Source of the DNA: Roseibium aggregatum IAM 12614
GTDB taxonomy: Bacteria; Pseudomonadota; Alphaproteobacteria; Rhizobiales; Stappiaceae
DNA length: 64,000 nucleotides
Direction: 5' to 3'
Assembly: GCF_000168975.1 (NCBI RefSeq)
Contig: NZ_AAUW01000023.1
Span: 2,501-66,500 of the forward strand
Shown one piece after another: positions 56,468 to 64,000 of the stretch. Position 1 is the first letter of the stretch. Every line of letters starts with the position of its first letter. The notes under the pieces were generated by a model. It ran no database searches. It saw only the letters and a program-made list of their open reading frames with translations, and had not been told where the DNA came from. The position numbers and the translations under genes are program-made.

Positions 56468-56647
56468 GTCACCCCGGACAAGCGCAGCGCAGATCCGGGG
56501 CCCACTCTCAACGCCGCTTGCCGAAGCGGTCGGATTTCTGCAAAGCCTCCGCATCACACCAGATCTCTGGCAACGAGTTGGCCCCGGGTCTTCCTTCGGT
56601 CGCCCGGGGTGACAACCGAGATAGCGGCAATGCTGCGTCAATCAGGA
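56468..56647 (+). repeat. Inverted-end intergenic repeat, copy C
   Basis: gtcaccccggacaagcgcag at 56468 to cgcccggggtgac ending at 56613, with inner gatccggggccca and gccccgggtc. It matches copies A and B at 33348 and 33618 but is more diverged in the middle. The tail motif atcagga again lies about 28 bases past the right end. Confidence 0.78.
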
Positions 56648-56689
56648 CTGATTATGTTGCCGGAATGAGGATGAGCGGTTGGTCCGCCC

Positions 56690-57751
56690 CTAACTCAGCC
56701 CCAGCATCTTGCGGATCTGTTCCTGGTCGGTCTCACCGCCGGCGAAATCGTCGAAGGCCTTGTCGGTGACTTCGATGATGTGGTGCTCGATGAAAGGTGC
56801 GCCTTCCGCAGCGCCCTGTTCGGGTGACTTCAGGCAGCATTCCCATTCCAGAACGGCCCAGCTGTCATAGCCGTATTGGGCGAGCTTGGAAAAGATGCCC
56901 GAGAAATCCACCTGGCCATCGCCCAGGGACCGGAACCGGCCCGCGCGGTTGACCCAGCCCTGATAGCCGGAATAGACGCCCTGGCGGCCGTCCGGATTGA
57001 ACTCGGCGTCCTTCACGTGATAGGCGCAGATGCGCTCGTGATAGATGTCGATGAAGGCCAGATAGTCGAGCTGCTGCAGCAGGAAGTGCGACGGATCGTA
57101 GTTGATCTGGCAACGTTTGTGACCACCGAGCGCCTCCAGGAACATCTCGAAGGTTGCGCCGTCGAAGACATCCTCGCCGGGGTGGATTTCATAGCCGACA
57201 TCGACGCCATTTTCGTCATAGACATCGAGGATCGGTTTCCAGCGCGCAGCCAGTTCCTTGAACGCTTCCTCGATCAGTCCTGCGGGGCGCTGCGGCCAGG
57301 GGTAGAGATAGGGAAACGCCAGTGAACCTGTGAAGCTGACGGACGCAGTGAGGCCAAGCCGCTTGCTGGCAATCGCCGCCTTCTTCATCTGGTCGACCGC
57401 CCAGGCCTGCCGGGCCTTGGGGTTGCCATGAACCTGAGATGGCGCAAAGCCGTCGAAGGCCAGGTCATAGGCCGGATGAACCGCCACGAGCTGGCCCTGC
57501 AGATGGGTCGAAAGCTCGGTGATCTCGACGCCGGCGTCGGCGCAGATGCCTTTGACCTCATCGCAATAGGCTTCGCTTTCGGCAGCCTTGTCGAGATCGA
57601 ACAGACGACTGTCGAAGGTCGGGATCTGAATGCCCTTGTAACCGAGGTCCGCAGCCCATTTGGCGATTGCGGGCAGCGAATTGAACGGAGCATCGTCTCC
57701 GGCAAACTGGGCCAGGAAAATTGCGGGCCCCTTGATCAGTCCAGCCATGAA
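56690..57751 (-). CDS. Sugar phosphate isomerase/epimerase family protein (long form)
   Basis: This 353-residue TIM-barrel protein is related to IolE and AP endonuclease 2. Landmarks are GYKGIQIPTFD (about 37), YEIHPGEDVFDG (about 187-198), NYDPSHFLLQ (about 217) and VLEWECCLK near 320. The metal-site residues expected for the barrel (Glu, Asp, His, Glu) are present. The ATG at 57751 follows aaggag. It is the last gene of the carbohydrate operon; a keto-inositol or keto-sugar isomerase role is plausible. Confidence 0.83.
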   Translation of the reverse strand, partial: FMAGLIKGPAIFLAQFAGDDAPFNSLPAIAKWAADLGYKGIQIPTFDSRLFDLDKAAESEAYCDEVKGICADAGVEITELSTHLQGQLVAVHPAYDLAFDGFAPSQVHGNPKARQAWAVDQMKKAAIASKRLGLTASVSFTGSLAFPYLYPWPQRPAGLIEEAFKELAARWKPILDVYDENGVDVGYEIHPGEDVFDGATFEMFLEALGGHKRCQINYDPSHFLLQQLDYLAFIDIYHERICAYHVKDAEFNPDGRQGVYSGYQGWVNRAGRFRSLGDGQVDFSGIFSKLAQYGYDSWAVLEWECCLKSPEQGAAEGAPFIEHHIIEVTDKAFDDFAGGETDQEQIRKMLGLS

Positions 57752-57810
57752 TATCTCCTTAGGGTGTGGCCTCATAGATGAAGACGAAACGGGGGCGCGA
57801 GGCTGCTGCC

Positions 57811-59409
57811 TCACGTTCCCTCTGGTGCATATGAAAACCTGCTGAAATCGGCGGTCTTTCCCTGACCGGTGATGTCGAAGGCCAGCATACCGACAAAGGC
57901 ACCGGTAAAGGAGCCATGTTCACCGCGTCCGCCTTCATCCGAAATCACACTGGCATCGAGATCCGGCCCGAAGGGCGTCCAGTCGCGGCCCTCTTGACGC
58001 CAGAAGAACTGTTGGCGAGCGCCATCGACGTTGACAGCAAGTTCCACCGGCCCGTCGGCAAGCGCGACCGGATCTGCCGGAAACGACATGCGCCCGTCTG
58101 GCCAGTCGCCGGGGCAGGAGAGGAGCGTCAGGCAGCGGCCGAGCTGTTCCGTCCAGCTGACAGCCAGAAAATGGAACTTGTGCCGGTTGTAATAGGTCGT
58201 CAATCCGGCGGCCTGCTGATAAGTCGTCGGTGCGAAATCCGTCAGGGTGGTTTCCACGCGGTAGCTGAGGTGTTCCTGGCGCCGGGCCACCAGCGACTGC
58301 TCATACCAGCTGCCGATGCTTTCCCGTCCGGTCAGCCGCAGGGCCGTTCCGGTCAGCGTTAACAGACGCTCCGGATAAGGCGTGCGCAGCCACTGAAATT
58401 CCGGCGGCAAGCTGTCGCCGGTGAAACTGCGTTCCACCCGTTGAAGTGGACGCGGTTCTGCCGCAGTCAGGCCCGGCACCTCGACCTTTGGAACCGTGCC
58501 GCCGTCTTCCAGGTAAAGCCAGCCATCGTCCCGCCACTCGCATTTCTGGATCGCGGTTTCCCGCCCCAGCGGCGAGAACCGTCCGGGCAGCGGCCGGGAG
58601 CACAGATGGGTATGGTAGACCTTGCCGTCCGGCGTTTCGACGATCTGGCCATGGCCGGCCCGCTGCAGCGGTGCGTCCGGGGTGTCCTTGGCGGTAATGA
58701 GATGCGTCTGCGGATGAAGCTCATATGGCCCTTCGATCGATCGGGACCGGGCCATCGTGACGGCGTGACCGTAGCCGGTGCCACCTTCGGCAACGGTCAG
58801 ATAGTACCAGCCGTCCCGCTTATGAAGATGCGGGCCTTCTGTCAGGCCGTGCGGACTGCCGGAGAAGATCTTGCGGATCTCGCCTTTCAGCCCTTCGGTT
58901 TCCGACCATTCCTGCAGAAGGATGCCATCGAAGGCCGGATGGCGCGGATGTCCGCCAACGGAGTTGGAGATGTGGTTCCATTGCAGCACCAGGAACCATT
59001 TGCGGCCATCGTCATCGTGAAACAGTGATGGGTCGAACCCGTGTGAACTGACGTAGATCGGGTCGCTCCACGGCCCCTCGATGGAAGGGGCCGTAACGAT
59101 GTAGTTATGCGCGTCCTTGAAATTCCCATCCAGCCGTTTGACGTCCGTGTAGACCAGCCAGAACCGCCCGTCCGCGTAGGAAAGGCACGGCGCCCAGATG
59201 CCGCCGCTGTCCGGATTGCCGCGCATGTCGAGCTGGCTCGCCCGGTTCAGCGGCCGGCACGCCAGATCCCAGTTGACCAGGTCTTTCGACCGGTGGATCT
59301 GGACGCCCGGATACCATTCGAAGGTCGAGGTGGCGATGAAGTAGTCATCGCCCGCCCGGCAGATCGAGGGGTCCGGGTTGAAGCCCGGCAGGATGGGATT
59401 TCGGATCAT
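57811..59409 (-). CDS. GH43 glycosidase, beta-xylosidase-like
   Basis: This 532-residue protein has an N-terminal five-bladed beta-propeller (about 1-310) with NPILPGFNPDPSICR, the general-base Asp near residue 11, a pKa-modulating Asp in SSHGFDPSLFHDD and the acid Glu in LTEGPHLHKRDGWYYL. A C-terminal beta-sandwich of the GH43 C2 type follows (about 330-525). This layout is typical of intracellular beta-D-xylosidases (family GH43). No signal peptide is visible, so short oligosaccharides would be imported first. Its start overlaps the upstream gene's stop (ATGA). Confidence 0.9.
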   Translation of the reverse strand: MIRNPILPGFNPDPSICRAGDDYFIATSTFEWYPGVQIHRSKDLVNWDLACRPLNRASQLDMRGNPDSGGIWAPCLSYADGRFWLVYTDVKRLDGNFKDAHNYIVTAPSIEGPWSDPIYVSSHGFDPSLFHDDDGRKWFLVLQWNHISNSVGGHPRHPAFDGILLQEWSETEGLKGEIRKIFSGSPHGLTEGPHLHKRDGWYYLTVAEGGTGYGHAVTMARSRSIEGPYELHPQTHLITAKDTPDAPLQRAGHGQIVETPDGKVYHTHLCSRPLPGRFSPLGRETAIQKCEWRDDGWLYLEDGGTVPKVEVPGLTAAEPRPLQRVERSFTGDSLPPEFQWLRTPYPERLLTLTGTALRLTGRESIGSWYEQSLVARRQEHLSYRVETTLTDFAPTTYQQAAGLTTYYNRHKFHFLAVSWTEQLGRCLTLLSCPGDWPDGRMSFPADPVALADGPVELAVNVDGARQQFFWRQEGRDWTPFGPDLDASVISDEGGRGEHGSFTGAFVGMLAFDITGQGKTADFSRFSYAPEGT

Positions 59410-60452
59410 TTCCGGCTTGGTCCTTTCCGTTCCGCCGAGGCAGCCCACAGGTTGATATCGGCCTCGCGGGTGGTTTCACCGATCAACTTCAGCTCGTCTT
59501 CGGAGAACTGCAGGTTGGCAACCGCGCCGACACAGTCCTTCACCTGGCTGGCGCGGCTTGCACCGATGAGGGCCGAGGTCACCCGGCCGTTGCGCAGTAC
59601 CCATGCCAGCGCCATCTGCGCCAGAGTCTGGCCTCGTTTCTCGGCAATGTCGTTAAGCGCCCGGATGGTGGCCAGGTTCTCTTCGCTCAGGAATTGGGTC
59701 TTCAGCGATTTGCCCTGGTTCGCCCGGCTGTCTTCCGGAATGCCCTTCAGATATTTGCTGGTCAGCATGCCCTGGGCGAGCGGCGAAAAGGCAATGGAGC
59801 CGATGCCGAGGTCGTCGAGAGTGTCCAGCAGGCCGTCGTCCTCGACCCACCGGTTGATCATGGAATAACTCGGCTGATGGATCAGGCACGGCGTGCCCAG
59901 CTCCTTCAGGATGGCGGCGGCTTCCCGGGTCCGTTTGGAATTGTAGGACGAGAGGCCGACATAAAGCGCTCGACCGGACCGCACGATGTGGTCGAGGGCC
60001 ATCATGGTCTCTTCCAGCGGTGTCTCCGGGTCGAAGCGGTGCGAATAGAAGATATCGACATAGTCGAGCCCCATCCGCTTCAAGGACTGGTCGCAGGACG
60101 CGATCAGGTATTTGCGGCTGCCCCACTCGCCATAAGGCCCGGGCCACATTTCATAACCGGCCTTGGACGAAATGATCATCTCGTCCCGGTAAGGTGCAAA
60201 ATCCGTCCGCAGCAGTTCACCGAAGGCGGTTTCCGCAGAACCCGGTTTCGGGCCGTAATTGTTGGCAAGATCGAAATGGGTGATGCCGAGATCGAAGGCG
60301 GTCCGGGCAATCTCCCGTTTCTTGTCGAGCGGCGTATCGTCGCCGAAATTGTGCCACAGGCCGAGCGAGATCACCGGCAATTTCAGGCCGGATTTCCCGC
60401 ATCGGCGGTATTCCATGGTGTCGTAGCGCGTATCCGCTGCTGTCCAGGTCAT
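59406..60452 (-). CDS. Aldo-keto reductase (YghZ-like)
   Basis: This 348-residue NADPH-dependent aldo-keto reductase has a probable tetrad: Asp and Tyr in HFDLANNYGPKPG, Lys in ISSKAGYEMW, His in FYSHRFDPETP. Length and the W-P-G-P-Y-G segment match the YghZ (AKR14) group, which reduces glyceraldehyde 3-phosphate and other aldehydes. In this operon it probably reduces a sugar or aldehyde intermediate. Confidence 0.88.
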   Translation of the reverse strand: MTWTAADTRYDTMEYRRCGKSGLKLPVISLGLWHNFGDDTPLDKKREIARTAFDLGITHFDLANNYGPKPGSAETAFGELLRTDFAPYRDEMIISSKAGYEMWPGPYGEWGSRKYLIASCDQSLKRMGLDYVDIFYSHRFDPETPLEETMMALDHIVRSGRALYVGLSSYNSKRTREAAAILKELGTPCLIHQPSYSMINRWVEDDGLLDTLDDLGIGSIAFSPLAQGMLTSKYLKGIPEDSRANQGKSLKTQFLSEENLATIRALNDIAEKRGQTLAQMALAWVLRNGRVTSALIGASRASQVKDCVGAVANLQFSEDELKLIGETTREADINLWAASAERKGPSRK

Positions 60453-60463
60453 TTGCTATCCCG

Positions 60464-61585
60464 TTAGACTAGAAGGGCCTTCGCCGCCTGCGGGTCCAGG
60501 GCTTCCGGGCGCTCGCAGGTGGTTTTGATGTCAATGAACGTCCCGCTCTCGCCGGAGGCGAGAATCGACGTCATCACATCGACAACATGCAGAGCAAACT
60601 CCAAAGAGCAACGGTGCGGCCGGTTTTCCAGGATGCCGAGGGCCATATCCGCCAGCCCCGCCGTCCGGTAGTTGGCGTGTCCGCGGTCATTTGCCTTGGA
60701 GAACGGATGCTGCCAGGCTTCCGACAGCGTTACGAAGCTGCCCTTGTCGGTCATGCGCACTTCGCCGCCGAAGAAATTCGGATCCGGCACATGGAGCGTG
60801 CCTTCGCGGCCGTAAAGCTCCATGTTGGAATGGCCGTGCTGCCAGACGTCCCAGCTTGCGCAATAGGTGATCTGGGCACCGGACTGGAACTGCATCACCG
60901 CGTGAATGGTCGTCGGCGTTTCCACCTTGATCTTGTCGCCGTAACGCGGCTGCGAGGTGATGGTGCGGTACTCGGAGCCCGAGGAGCTCATGGCGCAGAC
61001 CCGCTTCACCGGCCCCAGAAGCTGCACCAGGTTGGAAACATAATAGGGTCCGAGGTCGAGGATCGGGCCGCCGCCGGGCTGAAAGAAGAAGTCCGGATTC
61101 GGATGCCACATTTCCATGCCCGGGCTCTGCACGAAACAGGTTCCCGAAGTGACCTTGCCGATGGCGTCACTGTCGATCAGATGCCGTACAAGCTGGTGCG
61201 CGCCACCCAGGAACGTATCCGGCGCCGAGCCGACCCGGAGGCCTTTTTCCTTTGCGATCGCGGCCAGGGCTTCGCCCTCTTCGAGGCTGAGCACGAACGG
61301 TTTTTCAGAATAGACATGCTTGCCGGCCTCCAGAACGCGTCTGGAGACTTCATAGTGCACCGCCGGCACCGTCAGGTTGACGATGATGTCGATATCGCTC
61401 GCCGCCAGAAGGCCGTCGACGGTTTCGGCTCTGAGGCCGAATTCCTCGGCGCGGGCTTTCGCCGCCGCTTCGTTGATATCGGCGCAGGCGCGCACCTCGA
61501 TGCCCCTGAAGAGCGGCGAGAGGCGCATGTAGGCGGCCGAAATGTTTCCGCATCCAAGGATGCCGATGCCAAGTGTCTTGCTCAT
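60464..61585 (-). CDS. Gfo/Idh/MocA-family oxidoreductase
   Basis: This 373-residue NAD(P)-dependent dehydrogenase has a Rossmann motif GILGCGNISAAYM (about 7-19), the EKPF dinucleotide-binding motif with its catalytic-region Lys (about 95-98) and a C-terminal beta-sheet domain. It acts on a sugar or cyclitol. It is separated from its neighbours by 9-11 bases. Confidence 0.9.
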   Translation of the reverse strand: MSKTLGIGILGCGNISAAYMRLSPLFRGIEVRACADINEAAAKARAEEFGLRAETVDGLLAASDIDIIVNLTVPAVHYEVSRRVLEAGKHVYSEKPFVLSLEEGEALAAIAKEKGLRVGSAPDTFLGGAHQLVRHLIDSDAIGKVTSGTCFVQSPGMEMWHPNPDFFFQPGGGPILDLGPYYVSNLVQLLGPVKRVCAMSSSGSEYRTITSQPRYGDKIKVETPTTIHAVMQFQSGAQITYCASWDVWQHGHSNMELYGREGTLHVPDPNFFGGEVRMTDKGSFVTLSEAWQHPFSKANDRGHANYRTAGLADMALGILENRPHRCSLEFALHVVDVMTSILASGESGTFIDIKTTCERPEALDPQAAKALLV

Positions 61586-61594
61586 GGGATTACC

Positions 61595-62341
61595 TCAATA
61601 GGCGCGGAAGGCCGCGATGGAGCGGGTTGCGAAACGGTCGAAGTCCGATGGTTTGTCGTGTTCCATCACGAACAGATCGACCCCGGCGCCCTTGAGCGCC
61701 TTCATGATCCCCTGCCAGTCCATCGTTCCCTGGCCGACATCCGCCCAGCCGTCTTCGTCGGCACATTCACCCTCGGGCGCAATGTCCTTCACGTGGGCGG
61801 TAGTGATACGGCTGGCGTATTTCTCGATCCAGTCGAGCGGGTCCTGGTTGCCGCGCACGATCCAGGCAATATCGGCTTCCCATTCGATGGAAGGGGCAGC
61901 CTCCATCAGGATATCCATCGGCAGACGGCCATCAGGGCAGGCCTTGAACTCGAAATCATGGTTGTGCCAGCCGAAGCGCAGCCCGGCGTCGCGGATCTTT
62001 TCGCCGATGGTTTCCAGGCGTCCGGCGATGGACTGCCACATGGCCGCGTCCGGAATGCGCTGCTCCGGCGGCACGGCGGGAACGAAGATCCGCTCCATGC
62101 CCAGGGTCTTTGCGGTGTCGATCACGTTGGCGAGGTCGTCTTCAAATTGCTCCATCGGAAAGAAGTGGCCCGACGGCATCTTGAGCCCGTTTGCGTCAAG
62201 CATCTCGCGGAAGGCTGCCGGGTTCTCGTAATTGCCGCCGAAGCCTTCGACCTGGGTATAGCCGAGGTCTGCAAGCCGCTTGAGAACGCCGTCCCAGGGA
62301 GTGAATTCGCGAGCGGAATAGAGCTGGAAGGAAATATCCAT
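61595..62341 (-). CDS. Sugar phosphate isomerase/epimerase family protein (short form)
   Basis: This 248-residue IolE-like TIM-barrel protein has MDISFQLYSAREF at the start, GFGGNYENPAAFREML (about 34), RFGWHNHDFEFK (about 147) and HVKDIAPEG (about 195-203). These segments hold the expected metal ligands. The adjacent Gfo/Idh gene suggests an oxidise-then-isomerise route for the imported sugar. Confidence 0.87.
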   Translation of the reverse strand: MDISFQLYSAREFTPWDGVLKRLADLGYTQVEGFGGNYENPAAFREMLDANGLKMPSGHFFPMEQFEDDLANVIDTAKTLGMERIFVPAVPPEQRIPDAAMWQSIAGRLETIGEKIRDAGLRFGWHNHDFEFKACPDGRLPMDILMEAAPSIEWEADIAWIVRGNQDPLDWIEKYASRITTAHVKDIAPEGECADEDGWADVGQGTMDWQGIMKALKGAGVDLFVMEHDKPSDFDRFATRSIAAFRAY

Positions 62342-62398
62342 CTTGAGTGTCCTGAATTGGGGGCCTGAATTGGGGGCCTGAAGTGAGAGCGCGTCGGT

Positions 62399-63490
62399 CT
62401 AGAGCCGGGATTCCGTTGTTTTGTCGAAAAGATTGGCGCGGGCGGGATCGAATCCGACGGAGATGGCATCGCCGTGCCGGACAGTTGCCTGACCGTCCAT
62501 GCGAACCCAGAGCGTCCTGTCGCCGATGGTGAAGCGGACAAGTGTGTCCGAGCCGAGCGGTTCCACCAGTTCCACGTGGCCGTCGAACCGCACAGGGGAC
62601 GCTTCCGCCTCCGCGCCGCTGACCATATGCTCGGGCCGGATACCGAACCAGGCAGCGCCTGCTGCCGGAGGGCCGTCCTGGAAGGCATAACCGTCAAGCG
62701 AGAAGGTCTTTCCGCCGGTGGTGAAGCGGTATGTCCCGCCGGTTTCTTCCAGATCGCCTTCAAAGAAATTCATGGTCGGCGAGCCGATGAACTCGGCCAC
62801 ATATTTGCTGGCGGGCCGGTTATAGATTTCGTTGGGCGAGGCCAACTGCAGGATCTGACCGCCGCGCATGATGGCGATCCGGTCTGCCAGCGTCATGGCC
62901 TCGATCTGGTCGTGGGTGACGTAGATCATGGTGTTGGAAAGCTTCTGGTGAAGCTGCTTGATCTCGACCCGCAGGTCTGCCCGGAGCTTGGCATCCAGGT
63001 TGGAAAGCGGTTCGTCGAACAGGAACACGTTGGCGTCGCGCACCAGCGCCCGGCCGATGGCGGCGCGCTGGCGCTGGCCGCCGGAAAGGGCGGCCGGCTT
63101 GCGGCTAAGCAGCGGTTCGATCTGCAGGACCTTTGCGGCCCGGTTCACCCGTTCCTCGATTTCCGCCTTGGGCAGGCCCGCATTCTTCAGACCGAAGCTC
63201 AGGTTCCCGGCAACGGTCATCTGCGGATAGAGCGCATAGGACTGGAACACCATGCCGATGCCGCGCTGGGAGGGCTCCGCCCAGGTCACGTTACGCCCGC
63301 CGATGAAGATCTGACCGCCGGTGACATCCAGCAATCCGGCAATGCAGTTCAGCAGGGTGGATTTTCCGCAGCCCGACGAGCCGAGCAGCACGAGAAACTC
63401 GCCCTGGCCGACATCGAGATTGAGATCTTTCAGAACGTCGAGGCTTCCGAAACTCAGGGAAAGGTTCTTGATGGAGATGCTTGGTTCCAT
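62399..63490 (-). CDS. Sugar ABC transporter ATP-binding protein (UgpC/MalK-like)
   Basis: This 363-residue ATPase has GSSGCGKST, MVFQSYALYPQMTV, LSGGQRQR, VFLFDEPLSNLDAKLR and VTHDQIEAMTLA, with a C-terminal regulatory domain (about 240-360). It follows the permease gene by 11 bases and drives the importer that continues outside the window. Confidence 0.92.
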   Translation of the reverse strand: MEPSISIKNLSLSFGSLDVLKDLNLDVGQGEFLVLLGSSGCGKSTLLNCIAGLLDVTGGQIFIGGRNVTWAEPSQRGIGMVFQSYALYPQMTVAGNLSFGLKNAGLPKAEIEERVNRAAKVLQIEPLLSRKPAALSGGQRQRAAIGRALVRDANVFLFDEPLSNLDAKLRADLRVEIKQLHQKLSNTMIYVTHDQIEAMTLADRIAIMRGGQILQLASPNEIYNRPASKYVAEFIGSPTMNFFEGDLEETGGTYRFTTGGKTFSLDGYAFQDGPPAAGAAWFGIRPEHMVSGAEAEASPVRFDGHVELVEPLGSDTLVRFTIGDRTLWVRMDGQATVRHGDAISVGFDPARANLFDKTTESRL

Positions 63491-63501
63491 GGGTCGTCTC
63501 G

Positions 63502-64000
63502 TTAGCCTTTCACCGCACCGGCGGCGATGCCGCGCACGAAGAGTTTTCCGGAGATGAAGTAGATGGTGAGGGGAACGAGGCCGGTCAGGATCGTCGCGGC
63601 CATGTTGACGTTGTATTCCTTCACCCCTTGCGTGGAATTGACGATGTTGTTGAGCTGTACCGTCATCGGATAGAGGTCCGGCTTGGTGTAGATCACGCCG
63701 AACAGGAAGTCGTTCCAGATGCCGGTCACCTGAAGGATCATGGCAACGACGAAGATCGGCAGGCTCATCGGCACCATGATCTGGAAATAGATCGCCCAGA
63801 ACCCGGCCCCATCGACGCGCGCCGCCTTGAACAGTTCCTGCGGCACGGAAGCGAAGTAGTTTCGGAACAGCAGCGTCAGGATGGGCATGCCAAAGATGGT
63901 GTGCACGATCACCAGCCCGGTGAGGCTGCCGTAAAGGCCGATTTCCCGCAGCATGATGACGATCGGATAGATCATCACCTGATAGGGAATGAAGGCTCCG
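63502..64000 (-). CDS. Sugar ABC transporter permease (MalG-like), partial
   Basis: This is the C-terminal part (at least 165 residues) of a MalG-type permease. The frame continues past the end of the window: bases before the first internal Met read GAFIPYQV. The EAA loop KAARVDGAGFWAIYFQIMVP and the closing RGIAAGAVKG are typical. Confidence 0.9.
   Translation of the reverse strand, partial: GAFIPYQVMIYPIVIMLREIGLYGSLTGLVIVHTIFGMPILTLLFRNYFASVPQELFKAARVDGAGFWAIYFQIMVPMSLPIFVVAMILQVTGIWNDFLFGVIYTKPDLYPMTVQLNNIVNSTQGVKEYNVNMAATILTGLVPLTIYFISGKLFVRGIAAGAVKG

Larger units (their letters stand above)
56258..56689. other. Gene-free region with two repeat families
   Basis: These 432 bases lie between the convergent ROK and isomerase genes. 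They hold one long palindrome (56291-56397) and one inverted-end repeat (56468-56647). I see no gene. Confidence 0.7.

Noticed and set aside
60587..62368. A 593-codon plus-strand frame opposite the Gfo/Idh and isomerase genes.
   Set aside because: It spans two real genes on the other strand and shows the same antisense composition as the other shadows.

Overview
The window is a GC-rich stretch of an alphaproteobacterial chromosome, most probably a marine or plant-associated member of the Rhizobiales (Stappiaceae-like, e.g. the Roseibium/Labrenzia group). The name is inferred, not read from the sequence. It rests on the alphaproteobacterial 23S-5S-tRNA-fMet order, the rhizobial pobA-pcaDCHGB layout with divergent pcaQ, the many ABC uptake systems, and intergenic palindromes of the type common in this class.

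Layout. 1-3990: the end of an rRNA operon (23S, 5S, tRNA-fMet), followed by two extra partial copies of the tRNA-fMet 3' end, each followed by a hairpin terminator. 3990-12122: omega-amino-acid:pyruvate-type transaminase, its divergent XRE-cupin regulator, an RpiR regulator, a complete polyamine-type ABC importer and a P1-family (DmpA-like) aminopeptidase. 12185-20239 (minus): GntR regulator, a five-gene dipeptide-type ABC importer and a gamma-glutamyltransferase without a signal peptide. 20796-29037 (plus): an amide system with an attenuator leader, an AmiC-like sensor, an AmiR-like ANTAR antiterminator, an ABC importer (one permease frameshifted), an acetamidase/formamidase and, after a second strong terminator, a fused double ATPase. 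29069-32551: a CHASE2 class III cyclase divergent from a secreted FecR-domain protein. 32560-33204: maleylacetoacetate isomerase. 33794-41572 (minus): purine salvage/oxidation (xdhA-xdhB-xdhC, purine permease, guanine deaminase) with a divergent LysR gene. 42687-48798 (minus): 4-hydroxybenzoate/protocatechuate catabolism with an embedded BKACE gene, and divergent pcaQ. 49832-56257: sugar ABC importer, glucokinase and a divergent ROK regulator. 56690-64000 (minus): a carbohydrate-use operon with GH43 glycosidase, aldo-keto reductase, Gfo/Idh dehydrogenase, two isomerase/epimerase proteins and an ABC importer that runs off the window.

The theme is scavenging of organic nitrogen and carbon: polyamines and unusual peptides, gamma-glutamyl compounds, amides, purines, aromatic acids and (xylo-)oligosaccharides. 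Each pathway sits next to its own importer and local regulator. No phage, transposase, plasmid or CRISPR gene was seen. Mobile-type signals are limited to intergenic palindromic repeats (two families) and the duplicated tRNA tails.

Most noteworthy: the amide operon with a sensor/antiterminator pair and two intrinsic terminators; the frameshift in its permease; the BKACE gene inside the pca operon, which could replace the usual last steps of the beta-ketoadipate pathway; the repeated tRNA-fMet tails; and an inverted-end repeat family whose tail overlaps the guaD stop codon.
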